Numbered from the stretch's first letter, positions 25,968 through 34,993 are shown. The stretch: DNA of 44,933 nt from DAOUAM01 sp034433305 (GCA_034433305.1 DAOUAM010000085.1:1-44933); one strand, 5' to 3'. Program-made: numbers and translations. Notes: generated from the letters alone by a model not told the origin.

Positions 25968-28001
25968 GTGAGAAAGCTGCTGTCTTGCTTGATGGCTCCG
26001 GGTCTTGTTTCTGTGCTCCTGCTGGTGGCGCTGGCCGCGTGCCGCGGCGAGGAGGCTGCCAGTCAGCCCACGGCCACGTCGGCGCCTCCCACTGCCGCTC
26101 CCAGCCCGCCGCCCTCGCCGGTGGCGACGCAGCCGCCGGCGACGCCGACGCCAGCGGCCAGGCCCTCCCGGTACGGCGAGGCGCCCATGCTGGCGGACCT
26201 GGTCAAGGCCGGCAAGCTGCCGCCCGTGGAGCAGCGCCTGCCAGAGGACCCCATGGTCATACCGGTGGTGGAAGGCATAGGCAAGTACGGCGGGACTATA
26301 CGCCGCGTCTTCCTGGGGCCTGCCGATACCTGCAACTACTGGCGCATGTCCCGCACCGGCCTGCTGCGCTTCTCCATGGACGGCTTCTCTCTGGTGCCTG
26401 CCGTCGCTTCTTCCCTGGAGTCCAATGCCGATGGCACCGTCTGGACCGCCAGGCTGCGCAGGGGCATGAAGTGGTCCGACGGCCAGCCCTTCACCGCCAA
26501 CGACTTCGTGTACCAGTACGAGGACGTCATTCTCAACGACGAGATAACCCCCATCAAGCCCCTGTGGCTGAAGGTGGGCGACAAGCTCGGCCAGGTCAAG
26601 AGGGTGGACGACTACACAGTCCAGTTTGTCTTCCCCACGTCCAACTTTCTGTTCCCGGAGATAGTAGCCCAGGCCGACCAGGCCTGCGGCAGGCAGCAGG
26701 CCTGGCCCAACATCCCCTTCTCCCCCGCCCACTTCATGAAGCAGTTCCACAAGAAGTACAACTCCGACGCGGAAAACCTGGCCAAGTCCCTGGGCTACGA
26801 CAACTGGATCATCATGTACCGGGAGAAGGACCTGTACGGCATGAACCCGGAGCGGCCCAGCACACGGCCCTGGGTGCTCAAGAACGACTTCTCCGGCCAG
26901 CGTGTGACCGCCGAGCGCAACCCCTACTTCTACGCCGTGGACCCGGAGGGCAACCAGTTGCCCTATGTTGACTACATGATTTTTGACCTGGTGGAGAGCC
27001 GCGAGGTGGTCCAGGTCAAGGCCGTGTCGGGCGAGATAGACTTCCAGGGCCGGCACATAGCCCTGGAGGACTACCCGGTGCTGAAGGAGAACGAGGCCAA
27101 TGGCGGCTACGAGGTCCTCACCTGGCCAGCCTTCGGCGGCGTGGACGTGCGCTTCGCCCTCAACCAGTCCTACAAAGGCCCCGAGGGTGACCTGCTGCGC
27201 AACCGTGACTTCCGCATTGCCCTGTCCCACGCCATCAACCGCGAGGAGATAAACGAGATAAGCTTCCTGGGCCTGGGCGAGCCGCGCCAGGGCGTCCCGG
27301 CCCCCGGCCACCCCGACTACCCCGGCGACGAAGTGGCGCACAAGTATATCGAGTACGACACCGCCAGGGCCAACCAGCTCCTGGACCAGATCATCCCCAA
27401 CAAGGACGCCGAGGGCTTCCGCACGCTGCCCAACGGCCAGCGGCTGGAGCTTATCATCACGGTGACCGACGCCTTCGGCGCCTGGCCCGACGTGGCCGAG
27501 CAGGTCGCCCGTATGTGGGGCGCCGTGGGCGTCCGGACCAAGGTGGACCAGGTGGTGCGCAGCCTGCTGGAGACCCGCGTCCAGGGCAACGAGCACATGG
27601 TCGTCGTCTGGAACGAGGACCAGACGGGCTTCACCTTCAGCGCGCCCACCAAGAGCGCCCCCATGGACGACGGCAACCACTGGGCGCCCCTGTGGGGCCG
27701 CTGGACCGCCACCAACGGCAAGGAGGGCGAGGAGCCGCCGCCAGAGGTCAAGGAGATCATCGAGTTGCACCGCAAGGGCGTCACAGTCCCGGATGCCGAG
27801 CGCCACGAACTGGGCAAGCAGATATACACCAGGCTGGTGGACCAGCTCTACATCATCGGCGTGGCCGGCCTCAGCCCCATGGTGCAGGGCGTCATCATAA
27901 AGAACAAGAATTTGGGCAACGTTCCCAGGGTGGCGGCCAACGACTGGCCGCTGCGGACCGCCGCCACCGCCTTCCCGGAGCAGTTCTACTACAAGCAGTA
28001 A
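25968..28001 (+). CDS. ABC transporter substrate-binding lipoprotein (peptide/nickel, SBP family 5)
   Basis: A 677-residue extracellular solute-binding lipoprotein. The start is GTG 25968 (reads as MRKLLSCLMAPGL), with AGGAGGG five bases upstream. A hydrophobic signal ends at lipobox LAAC (LVALAACRG), and a Pro/Thr/Ala-rich linker (to about residue 65) tethers the folded part. The SBP family 5 core is recognisable from YGGTIRRVFLG through WTARLRRGMKWSDGQPFTANDFVYQYEDV (shortened: WTARLRRGMKWSDGQPF), LLRNRDFRIALSHAINREEI and the long C-terminal lobe. Its length exceeds that of typical OppA (~540), as is usual for this subfamily. It probably binds peptides or other oligomers; substrate is not shown by sequence. 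A 12-bp hairpin separates it from the permease genes. Confidence 0.92.
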   Translation: MRKLLSCLMAPGLVSVLLLVALAACRGEEAASQPTATSAPPTAAPSPPPSPVATQPPATPTPAARPSRYGEAPMLADLVKAGKLPPVEQRLPEDPMVIPVVEGIGKYGGTIRRVFLGPADTCNYWRMSRTGLLRFSMDGFSLVPAVASSLESNADGTVWTARLRRGMKWSDGQPFTANDFVYQYEDVILNDEITPIKPLWLKVGDKLGQVKRVDDYTVQFVFPTSNFLFPEIVAQADQACGRQQAWPNIPFSPAHFMKQFHKKYNSDAENLAKSLGYDNWIIMYREKDLYGMNPERPSTRPWVLKNDFSGQRVTAERNPYFYAVDPEGNQLPYVDYMIFDLVESREVVQVKAVSGEIDFQGRHIALEDYPVLKENEANGGYEVLTWPAFGGVDVRFALNQSYKGPEGDLLRNRDFRIALSHAINREEINEISFLGLGEPRQGVPAPGHPDYPGDEVAHKYIEYDTARANQLLDQIIPNKDAEGFRTLPNGQRLELIITVTDAFGAWPDVAEQVARMWGAVGVRTKVDQVVRSLLETRVQGNEHMVVVWNEDQTGFTFSAPTKSAPMDDGNHWAPLWGRWTATNGKEGEEPPPEVKEIIELHRKGVTVPDAERHELGKQIYTRLVDQLYIIGVAGLSPMVQGVIIKNKNLGNVPRVAANDWPLRTAATAFPEQFYYKQ

Positions 28002-28010
28002 CAGGGACTT

Positions 28011-28043
28011 CAGGCTGCGGCGTCGTGCCGGCGCCGCAGCCTG
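28011..28043 (+). promoter_or_regulatory. Perfect 12-bp intra-operon hairpin after the binding-protein gene
   Basis: CAGGCTGCGGCG (28011-28022) pairs perfectly with CGCCGCAGCCTG (28032-28043), with a 9-base loop, and no T-run follows. Such hairpins after substrate-binding genes are known to stabilise the upstream mRNA and lower downstream permease expression. Confidence 0.6.
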
Positions 28044-28070
28044 GCAGATACCATAGCGGGGAACAGAGCC

Positions 28071-29057
28071 ATGCTCCAGTTTGTGCTCAGACGCCTGCTG
28101 TTCATCGTCCCCATGCTCTTTATCATGTCCATAGTATCCTTTGCCATCATCCAGGCGCCGGAGGGGGACTTCCTGACGGACTACATCGCTCAGCTCAGGG
28201 CGCAGGGGGAGCTGGTGAACCCGGGCCAGCTTGAGGCCCTGCGCCGCAGCTACGGCCTGGACAGCCCCATCTACATCCAGTACCTCAAGTGGGTATGGGG
28301 CGTGCTCCGGTGGGACCTGGGCGACTCCCTGGAGTTCCGCCGGCCCGTCACCGAGCTGCTCAACGAGCGCCTGGCGCTGACGGTGGTGCTGGGGGCCTTC
28401 ACCGTGCTGTTCACCTGGACGCTGGCCATCCCCATCGGCATCCTGTCCGCCGTGCGGCAGTACTCCATCCTGGACTACCTTTCCACGTTCCTGTCCTACA
28501 TAGGCGTCGGCACGCCGGGCTTCCTGCTGGCGCTGGTGGTCATGTGGACAGCCTTCAGCACCTTCGGGCTGAAGGTGACCGGCCTGTTCTCGCCGGAGTA
28601 CCTGGAGGCCCCCTGGAGCGTGGCCAAGGCTGTGGACCTGCTGAAGCACATCTGGGTGCCCATGCTCATCCTGGGCCTGGAGGGCACGGCGCGGTTCACG
28701 CGCATCGTGCGGGCCAACCTGCTGGACGAGCTTAACAAGCCCTACGTGGAGACGGCTAGGGCCAAGGGCCTGCCCGAGTGGAAGGTGGTGCTGAAGTACC
28801 CGACCCGCATCGCCCTCAATCCCTTCATCAGCACCGCCGGCTGGGCGCTGCCACAGCTATTCTCCGGCAGCGTCATAGTCGCCACAGTCATGAGCCTGCC
28901 CACCGTGGGGCCGCTGCTGCTGCGGGCGCTGCTGTCCCAGGACATGTACATGGCTGGCTCCATCGTGCTCATCCTCACGGCGCTGACCATGGTGGGCACC
29001 CTGATTTCGGACATCCTGCTGGCATGGGTTGACCCGCGCATCCGCATGGGGGCATAG
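28071..29057 (+). CDS. ABC transporter permease, DppB/OppB type
   Basis: A 328-residue inner-membrane permease with six predicted membrane segments, beginning FVLRRLLFIVPMLFIMSIVSF. The usual large periplasmic loop after TM1 holds LRRSYGLDSPIYIQYLKW. The EAA-type coupling loop near residues 220-250 reads DELNKPYVETARAKGLPEWKVV, shortened here to YVETARAKGLPEW, and contacts the ATPases. C-terminal TM6 ends with DILLAWVDPRIRMGA, as in DppB. The ATG at 28071 has GGGGAACAG upstream. It is followed three bases after its stop by the DppC-type permease gene, so the two are translated together. Confidence 0.93.
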   Translation: MLQFVLRRLLFIVPMLFIMSIVSFAIIQAPEGDFLTDYIAQLRAQGELVNPGQLEALRRSYGLDSPIYIQYLKWVWGVLRWDLGDSLEFRRPVTELLNERLALTVVLGAFTVLFTWTLAIPIGILSAVRQYSILDYLSTFLSYIGVGTPGFLLALVVMWTAFSTFGLKVTGLFSPEYLEAPWSVAKAVDLLKHIWVPMLILGLEGTARFTRIVRANLLDELNKPYVETARAKGLPEWKVVLKYPTRIALNPFISTAGWALPQLFSGSVIVATVMSLPTVGPLLLRALLSQDMYMAGSIVLILTALTMVGTLISDILLAWVDPRIRMGA

Positions 29058-29060
29058 AAG

Positions 29061-30185
29061 ATGGCGACCAGGACAGAGGCCCTGCCCGGCCAGGCGCGCG
29101 AGGAAAGGATATACATAGCGTCCCAGTGGAAGCTGGTGTGGTGGCGTTTTCTGCGGCACCGGCTGGCGGTGGTCAGCGCCGTGGTTATACTGGCCTTCTA
29201 CTTCATTGCCACCTTCTCCGAGTTCCTGGCCATCCACGACCCCCACGCCGCCAACTCGCGCCGCGCCTACATGCCGCCCCAGCGCGTCCACATCTTCGAT
29301 GGCTGGAGGCCCCGGCCCTTCGTCCACGGCGCCACCGGCAAGCGTAACCCCGAGACTCTGAAGATGGAGTACGTGACCGACGCGTCCCAGAAGTACCCCA
29401 TCCGGTTCTTCGTGCATGGTCACGAGTACAAGCTGCTGGGTGTGCTGAAGACCGACATTCACCTGATGGGGGCGCAGGAAGGCGCGCCTTTGTACCCCCT
29501 GGGGACTGACCGCATGGGCCGGGACATGTTCTCCAGGCTGATGTACGCCACCCGCATATCCATGTCCATCGGCCTGGTGGGAGTGGGGCTGAGCCTGTTC
29601 CTGGGCGTGCTGCTGGGGGGCATATCCGGCTACATGGGCGGCTGGCCCGACTTCTTCATCCAGCGCCTCATCGAGTTCCTGCGCTCCATCCCGACCATAC
29701 CCTTGTGGATGGCCCTGGCGGCAGCGGTGCCCCAGGACTGGTCGGTGGTGCGGGTGTACTTCGCCATCACCATCATCATCTCGCTGATAGGCTGGACGAC
29801 GCTGGCGCGGGAGGTGCGAGGCCGGTTCCTGGCCATGCGGGAGGAGGACTTCGTGGTAGCGGCCAGGCTGTACGGGTCCAAGCCGCTACGCATCATCTTC
29901 CGGCACATGCTGCCCTCCTTCGCCAGCCACATCATCGCGGCGACGACGCTGGCCATCCCGGCCATCATCATCGCCGAGACGTCCCTGAGCTTCCTGGGCC
30001 TGGGCCTCAGGCCGCCGGTGATAAGCTGGGGGGTGCTGCTGTACGAGGCCCAGAACCTCCAGTCGGTGGCCGCGGCTCCCTGGCTGCTCATACCGGGGCT
30101 GCTGGTCATCCTGGCCGTCCTGTCCTTCAACTTCATGGGCGATGGCCTGCGCGACGCCGCGGACCCATACTCGGTGAAGAGGTGA
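29061..30185 (+). CDS. ABC transporter permease, DppC/OppC type, with long periplasmic insertion
   Basis: A 374-residue permease. TM1 (LAVVSAVVILAFYFIATFSEF) is followed by a ~115-residue periplasmic segment (HDPHAANSRRAYMPPQRVH onward to PLGTDRMGRDMFSRLMYATR), about 60-80 residues longer than in E. coli DppC. The rest is canonical: LGVLLGGISGYMGGWPDFFIQR, the EAA coupling loop VVAARLYGSKPLRIIFRHMLPS (shortened: VVAARLYGSKPLRI) and the ending FMGDGLRDAADPYSVKR. It pairs with the upstream DppB-type permease. The two ATPase genes of the same importer follow only after 274 bases containing a palindromic repeat block. Confidence 0.93.
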   Translation: MATRTEALPGQAREERIYIASQWKLVWWRFLRHRLAVVSAVVILAFYFIATFSEFLAIHDPHAANSRRAYMPPQRVHIFDGWRPRPFVHGATGKRNPETLKMEYVTDASQKYPIRFFVHGHEYKLLGVLKTDIHLMGAQEGAPLYPLGTDRMGRDMFSRLMYATRISMSIGLVGVGLSLFLGVLLGGISGYMGGWPDFFIQRLIEFLRSIPTIPLWMALAAAVPQDWSVVRVYFAITIIISLIGWTTLAREVRGRFLAMREEDFVVAARLYGSKPLRIIFRHMLPSFASHIIAATTLAIPAIIIAETSLSFLGLGLRPPVISWGVLLYEAQNLQSVAAAPWLLIPGLLVILAVLSFNFMGDGLRDAADPYSVKR

Positions 30186-30240
30186 TGCCTGGCGTGGACA
30201 AAGCTCAGCCGACGCTATGCCCCTGGAGTGCCTGACAGAC

Positions 30241-30437
30241 CATGATATCCGGCCAGCGTTTCACCCCCATCCCCTCGGCAGGCCCAGGGCAGGCCCTGGC
30301 CTTCCCCACAGGGGGAAAGGAGGGTCCTCGCCCCCTGTGGGGGAGAGTCAGAGAGGTGGCTGGCGGCTGGCCCACTAGTACACTCTCCTGTCAAGGGAGA
30401 GGAAATGACCGCCACCTTCACGCAGACCTGGTATTAT
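30241..30437. repeat. Palindromic intergenic repeat block inside the ABC importer locus
   Basis: It carries CCCCTCGGCAGGCCCAGG, GGCCTTCCCCACAGGGGG and CCCCTGTGGGGGAGAG in the order opposite to the blocks at 11.5 and 35.1 kb, i.e. an inverted copy of the same family. It ends with CAGACCTGGTAT (30422-30433). It separates the permease genes from the ATPase genes and may modulate read-through. Confidence 0.65.
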
Positions 30438-30459
30438 TCTGCCGGATGTGAGGTAGCCA

Positions 30460-31515
30460 TTGCAGGACTCGCTGCTGCTGGACGTGCGGGAACTCAAGAC
30501 CTATTTCTTCCTGGACGAGGGCGTGGTGCGGGCGGTGGACGACGTCAGCATTGACGTGCGCCGGGGCGTCGTCCTGGGCGTGGTCGGCGAGAGCGGCTGC
30601 GGCAAGAGCGTGCTGGCCCGCTCCATCCTGCGCATCGTCCGGCCGCCGGGCCGGCTGGTGGCCGGCAGGGTGCTCTACCACCGCTATTCTGGCAACGGCG
30701 CTGTCGCCGACACCATAGACCTGTCCGAGCTGCCCGCCGACGGGCCGGAGATGCGGGAGATACGCGGCGCCGAGATAACCATGGTCTTCCAGGAGCCGCT
30801 GGTGTCCCTCAGCCCCGTCCACACCATCGGCGACCAGATCACCGAGAGCATCCTGCTGCACCAGCAGGTGAGCAAGGTCGAGGCGTGGGACCGGGCCATC
30901 GAGATGCTCAGGAAGGTGGGCATCCCCAGCCCGGAGCGCCGCATCAACGAGTACCCCTTCAACCTCAGCGGGGGCATGCGCCAGCGGGCCATGATCGCCA
31001 TGGCGCTGTCCTGCAATCCCAGGCTGCTCATCGCCGACGAGCCTACCACTGCCCTGGACGTGACCACCCAGGCCCAGATCCTGGACCTGATGGCCTCCCT
31101 CCAGGAGGAGTTCGGCATGGCCATGATACTCATCACCCACAACATGGGCGTGGTGGCCCAGATGGCCCACGAGGTGGTGGTGATGTACCTGGGCAAGGTG
31201 GTGGAGCGCGCCAGCGTGCAGGAGCTTTTCAGCAACCCGAAGCACCCCTACACCCAGGAGCTGCTCAAGTCCATCCCCCGGCTCCAGCGCGACCGGCAGG
31301 GCCAGCGGCTGGCCACCATCCAGGGCAGCGTGCCGCCGCCTTACGTCCGGCCCGCTGGCTGCGCCTTCCATCCCCGCTGCCCCATGTTCATGCCGGGCCT
31401 GTGCGACGTGGTGGAGCCGCAGTTGATGGGCCTGGGGCCAGGCCACAGCGTAAGCTGCCTGCTCTACTCCCGGCAGGCTGTCCATCCTGAGAGGAAGGCC
31501 GATGGTGAACGGTAG
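30460..31515 (+). CDS. Peptide ABC transporter ATP-binding protein, DppD/OppD type
   Basis: A 351-residue ATPase. Walker A is GESGCGKSVLARS (about residues 46-58), the Q-loop lies in TMVFQEPLVSLSP, the signature is NLSGGMRQRAM, Walker B is LLIADEPTTALD and the H-loop is LITHNMG. The C-terminal oligopeptide extension contains the conserved cysteines of GCAFHPRCPMF and LCDVVEPQ..., which bind an iron-sulfur cluster in related DppD proteins. The start is TTG 30460, with GAGGT seven bases upstream; no in-frame ATG gives a complete domain. It overlaps the next ATPase gene by 14 bases (31502-31515), so the two are coupled. Confidence 0.94.
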   Translation: MQDSLLLDVRELKTYFFLDEGVVRAVDDVSIDVRRGVVLGVVGESGCGKSVLARSILRIVRPPGRLVAGRVLYHRYSGNGAVADTIDLSELPADGPEMREIRGAEITMVFQEPLVSLSPVHTIGDQITESILLHQQVSKVEAWDRAIEMLRKVGIPSPERRINEYPFNLSGGMRQRAMIAMALSCNPRLLIADEPTTALDVTTQAQILDLMASLQEEFGMAMILITHNMGVVAQMAHEVVVMYLGKVVERASVQELFSNPKHPYTQELLKSIPRLQRDRQGQRLATIQGSVPPPYVRPAGCAFHPRCPMFMPGLCDVVEPQLMGLGPGHSVSCLLYSRQAVHPERKADGER

Positions 31516-32527
31516 CCAGGACTCCACGCTGCTGCAGGTCAGGGACCTCAAGGTCCACTTCCCCATAGTCTCCGGCTTCTGGCGCCGGGTCATCGGCTAC
31601 ATCCGGGCCGTGGACGACGTGAGCTTCGAAATCCGGGAGGGCGAGACGCTGGGGCTGGTGGGCGAGAGCGGCTGCGGCAAGACCACCACGGGCCGGGCCA
31701 TCATGCGGGCCGTCCCACCCACGGCCGGTGACGTCACCTTCAGGATGCGCGACGGCGCTCAGGTGCGGGTGACCGAGGCCGACGAGGCCACCCTGCGCCT
31801 GCTGCGCCAGGAGATGCAGACCATCTTCCAGGACCCCTTCGCCTCCCTCAACCCGCGCATGAGCATCTTCGACATCGTGGCGGACCCGCTGCGGGTGAAC
31901 GGCCTGGCCAGGGGCAAGGAGCTGGAGGACCGGGTGACGGAGATGCTGCGCCTGGTGGGCCTGGCACCGGAGTACATGCGCCGCTACCCCCACGCCTTCA
32001 GCGGCGGCCAGCGCCAGCGCATCGGCATCGCCCGGGCGCTGGTCATGAACCCCCGCCTGGTCATTGCCGACGAGCCGGTATCGGCGCTGGACGTCTCGGT
32101 GCAGGCCCAGATACTCAACCTGATGCAGGACCTCCAGCAGGAGCTGGGGCTGACGTACCTGTTTATCAGCCACGACCTGAGCGTGGTGCAGTACATCAGC
32201 CACCGCGTGGCGGTGATGTACGTGGGCAAGCTGGTGGAGCTGGCGCCCACCGAGGAGCTATTCCAGGCGCCGAGGCACCCCTACACCCAGGCGCTGCTGT
32301 CCTCGGTGCCTGTGCCCAACCCGGCGGTGCGCTCTCGCGGCCAGGTGCTGACAGGCGAGGTGGCCGACCCGGCGCGTCCCCCCAGCGGCTGCTACTTCCA
32401 TCCGCGCTGCCCCTTCGCCCGCGACGTGTGCATGAAGGAGGCGCCGCCCTTCCAGGAGGTCTCCCCGGGGCACCTGGCCCGCTGCCACTTCGCCAGGGAA
32501 CTCCAGTTGCCCGGCGTGCCGGCCTAG
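31502..32527 (+). CDS. Peptide ABC transporter ATP-binding protein, DppF/OppF type
   Basis: A 341-residue ATPase that would form a heterodimer with the DppD-type protein. Walker A is GESGCGKTTTGRA (about residues 53-65), the Q-loop QTIFQDPFASLNPRM, signature FSGGQRQRIGIARAL, Walker B LVIADEPVSALD and H-loop LFISHDLSVV. The C-terminal extension has GCYFHPRCPFA and the later CMKEAPP and RCHFA cysteines. Its ATG overlaps the end of the upstream gene and has GAGGAAGG before it. It completes a five-part importer: binding protein, two permeases and two ATPases. Confidence 0.95.
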   Translation: MVNGSQDSTLLQVRDLKVHFPIVSGFWRRVIGYIRAVDDVSFEIREGETLGLVGESGCGKTTTGRAIMRAVPPTAGDVTFRMRDGAQVRVTEADEATLRLLRQEMQTIFQDPFASLNPRMSIFDIVADPLRVNGLARGKELEDRVTEMLRLVGLAPEYMRRYPHAFSGGQRQRIGIARALVMNPRLVIADEPVSALDVSVQAQILNLMQDLQQELGLTYLFISHDLSVVQYISHRVAVMYVGKLVELAPTEELFQAPRHPYTQALLSSVPVPNPAVRSRGQVLTGEVADPARPPSGCYFHPRCPFARDVCMKEAPPFQEVSPGHLARCHFARELQLPGVPA

Positions 32528-32548
32528 CTGGACTCTCTCTTCCACGGC

Positions 32549-32577
32549 TTGCAAAAATCCCTCATGCTAGATATAAA
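32549..32577 (+). promoter_or_regulatory. Promoter candidate for the JAMM protease gene
   Basis: TTGCAA (32549-32554), 17 bases, then TATAAA (32572-32577), followed by T. The TTG start codon is about 100 bases downstream. A short TGCGCC-TGA-GGCGCA hairpin lies at about 32583-32598 in the leader. Confidence 0.5.
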
Positions 32578-32679
32578 TAGCGTGCGCCTGAGGCGCAGCC
32601 TGCCAGCCGCCGGAGCGCCGGCGTGCCATCCACGCCAGGGCGCGGTGGCGCGGGCCATGCACCCACACGGAGGCACCTT

Positions 32680-33090
32680 TTGCTTCGCATCCAGAAACAC
32701 CACGCCGACGAGATGATCGCTCACGCGCTGGCGGAGTACCCCAACGAGTGCTGCGGCATCCTCACGGGCAAAGATGGCACCGTCAGCCGTATCTATCGCA
32801 TCACCAACACGGTCAAAAGCCCCACTCGCTACCTGATGGACCCCCAGGAGCAGCTCAGCGCCATGCTGGAGGCCGAGCGCAGGGGCGAGGAGGTGCTGGC
32901 CTTCTACCACTCCCATACACGCGGCGCCCTGCGCATCTCCGATACCGATGTGCGCATGGCCCTCCAGAGCGGCTGGCTGGACGTGTACTACGTCCTGGTG
33001 CTGCTGCACGACAGGAACAATCCTCGCATCGGCGCCTTCCGGGTGTCCGACACCGGCGCGGTCACGGAGGAAGAGCTGGAGGTAGTATGA
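32680..33090 (+). CDS. M67 / JAMM-family metalloprotease
   Basis: A 136-residue JAB/MPN-domain protein from TTG 32680 (LLRIQKHHADEMI), with GGAGG six bases upstream. An in-frame ATG 19 codons earlier would add an Arg/Pro-rich stretch unlike the family. The zinc-site motif is complete: Glu in YPNECCGILTG and H-S-H-T-x6-S-x2-D in YHSHTRGALRISDTD. Bacterial relatives remove tails from ubiquitin-like sulfur carriers (ThiS/MoaD-type) or act in cysteine-synthesis variants. The MoaD-like protein at 11.8-12.1 kb, whose glycines are followed by extra residues, is a candidate substrate, which is inference. The gene is monocistronic, with its own promoter and a strong hairpin downstream. Confidence 0.87.
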   Translation: MLRIQKHHADEMIAHALAEYPNECCGILTGKDGTVSRIYRITNTVKSPTRYLMDPQEQLSAMLEAERRGEEVLAFYHSHTRGALRISDTDVRMALQSGWLDVYYVLVLLHDRNNPRIGAFRVSDTGAVTEEELEVV

Positions 33091-33157
33091 ATGGCCAGCC
33101 GGCGAAAACCGGCCCCGGCCCCCAATCGTAGTAATAGATGTAAGGTCCCCTCCTTGT

Positions 33158-33224
33158 ACAGGGCGGCACCTGGTTGGTGGTGAGGTGGGAGGTAGGCTGC
33201 TAACCAGGCGCCGCCCTTGTTCGT
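33158..33224 (+). terminator. Large stem-loop after the JAMM gene
   Basis: ACAGGGCGGCACCTGGTT (33158-33175) pairs with AACCAGGCGCCGCCCTTGT (33202-33220) with one bulge and a 26-base loop, followed by TCGTTT. It probably ends the protease transcript; its size also allows a regulatory role for the PDZ gene 40 bases downstream. Confidence 0.45.
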
Positions 33225-33259
33225 TTAACAGTGTGAAAGTCAGGATGGAGGCCTTATAG

Positions 33260-34993
33260 ATGAGGAAGCTGGTAATCGGCGCAGTCATTGTGGCCGCAGT
33301 CCTGGCCGTGGTGGCGGCGGTAGTCGCCATGGGCGACGATGCCCAGGCCAGGGAGGATGAGTCGTCAGGGACGGCTGGCCCGTCGTCTGCGGGCAGCGCC
33401 CCCCTCAAGCCCGCCGCGCAGTCCCAGGACGACGAGGACAACGGGAAGCCCTTCATTGGCATCGCCATCGGGCCGGTGCCCAGGGACAGGGCCAGCGCGC
33501 TGGGCATCGAGGGCGGCGCCCTGGTCGTAAGAGTCCTGGAGGGCAGCCCGGCCCAGGGCAACCTGGAGAGCGGCGATATCATCACCGCCATCAACGGCGG
33601 GCCGGTCAGCGCTCCGGGCGACGTGGTAAGCACAGTGCAGGGCTCTCAGCCGGGCGACGTGCTGACCTTCACGGTCCTGCGCGATGGCGACGAGATAGAG
33701 GTAGAAGTCACCGTGGGCGAGCGGGAGCGGCCCACCGTGGAAGTGCGCCCGGCGCCCGTGCCACCCAGGGCACACGCGTTCCCCTTCCACGGCCTCATCG
33801 CGGGCCATCTCAAGCGGCTGGCCCGGGCCGAGGTGGTCCTGGAGACCGATGACGGCACGCAGACCATCGAGGCTGTGGCCGGCACCCTGGCCGAGGTCAA
33901 CGTGGACGAGTCAACCATCACCCTGTCGCCTCGGGATGGCTCCGACGACATCGAGTACGAGATTACCGACGAGGCCCGCATCTTCGAGGACGGCCACCCG
34001 GCGCAGCTGAATGACCTGGACGAGGACGACTGGGCGCTGGTGGTCACCGTGGACGGCGTGGTCAGGCTGGTCATCCAGCGCGAGCCGCCGCCGTACCACG
34101 TGCTGGCACCGATGGCCGGCGCCCTGCTGGGCCTGCCCATCCCGCCGCTGATGGCCCCGGCCTTCCCCTATGACCGCTACCTGGGCGCGCTGGACAGCAG
34201 GCTGGAGAGGCTGGTGCGGGCCGAGATCGTCTACGTAGCTGACGACGGCTTCAAGACCGTGGAGGTCGTAGCCGGTACCCTGGCGGAGGTGGACGAGGAC
34301 GCCTCGACCATCACCCTGTCGCCACGGGACGGCTCCGAGGACATTGAGTACCAGGTGACTGACGACACCATCCTGCTGGAGGACGGCCACCGGGCCGAGC
34401 TCAACGACCTGGACATTGACGCCAGGACTATAGTGGTGACGCTGGACGGCGCCACGAAGGTGGTGTTCCAGGGCAGGCTGCTGGAAGGCCCCTGGCCGCC
34501 CTTCTTCGACGACCTGGGCTTCCTGCGCGGCAAGCTGGACAGGCTGGTGCGGGCGGAGATAGTGCTCCAGGGGGACGACGGGCAGAACGTCTATCGCGCC
34601 GTGGCCGGGGAGTTGACGGAGGTTGACGAGGGTGCCTCGGCCATAACCCTGGCGCCGCGCGACGGCTCCGGCGATATGGAGTTCCAGGTGGGCGAGGATG
34701 CCCTGGTGATTGAGGACGGCCATCGGGCCGAGCTGGGCGACCTGGACGCTGGCGAGGACACGGTGGTGGTGACACTGAATGATGAGGTGAGGCTGGTCCT
34801 CCAGGGCGAGTTGCCGGCCTTCCCCCACGAGCGGATATTCATCAGGCCCAACGCCATGCCCTTCTTCCAGTGGGACGAGGCCCCTGGCATGGCACCGCCT
34901 GGACTGAGGGAGCGTCTCAGGAACATCCTGCCCAACATCGGCAGGTACTTCCAGGGGCCGCAGCGTGAGAGCATGGCGGGCGGCAGCTACTAG
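33260..34993 (+). CDS. Secreted/membrane-anchored PDZ protein with three DUF5666-like repeats
   Basis: A 577-residue protein. Residues 1-30 form a signal anchor or signal peptide (KLVIGAVIVAAVLAVVAAVVAMG) followed by an acidic/Ser-rich linker. A PDZ domain occupies ~65-160 (IGIAIGPVPRDRASALGIEG, LEGSPAQGNLESGDIITAINGGPV), without any protease domain. Three tandem modules of ~115-120 residues follow (~185-280, ~310-400, ~420-520), each opening L.RLVRAEIV...DDG, shortened here, then AVAGTLAEV(D/N), STITLSPRDGS.DIEY, EDGH.AELNDLD and VVTLDG. The fold resembles the DUF5666 modules of the 4.0-5.7 kb membrane protein. It is probably an extracytoplasmic binding or signalling protein. ATG 33260 has GGAGG nine bases upstream. 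The gene ends before a hairpin array with a T-run. Confidence 0.78.
   Translation: MRKLVIGAVIVAAVLAVVAAVVAMGDDAQAREDESSGTAGPSSAGSAPLKPAAQSQDDEDNGKPFIGIAIGPVPRDRASALGIEGGALVVRVLEGSPAQGNLESGDIITAINGGPVSAPGDVVSTVQGSQPGDVLTFTVLRDGDEIEVEVTVGERERPTVEVRPAPVPPRAHAFPFHGLIAGHLKRLARAEVVLETDDGTQTIEAVAGTLAEVNVDESTITLSPRDGSDDIEYEITDEARIFEDGHPAQLNDLDEDDWALVVTVDGVVRLVIQREPPPYHVLAPMAGALLGLPIPPLMAPAFPYDRYLGALDSRLERLVRAEIVYVADDGFKTVEVVAGTLAEVDEDASTITLSPRDGSEDIEYQVTDDTILLEDGHRAELNDLDIDARTIVVTLDGATKVVFQGRLLEGPWPPFFDDLGFLRGKLDRLVRAEIVLQGDDGQNVYRAVAGELTEVDEGASAITLAPRDGSGDMEFQVGEDALVIEDGHRAELGDLDAGEDTVVVTLNDEVRLVLQGELPAFPHERIFIRPNAMPFFQWDEAPGMAPPGLRERLRNILPNIGRYFQGPQRESMAGGSY

Noticed and set aside
25857..28649. 930-residue open frame on the minus strand
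   Set aside because: It lies antisense to the ABC binding-protein and permease genes, which have clear motifs and ribosome-binding sites; it has none.
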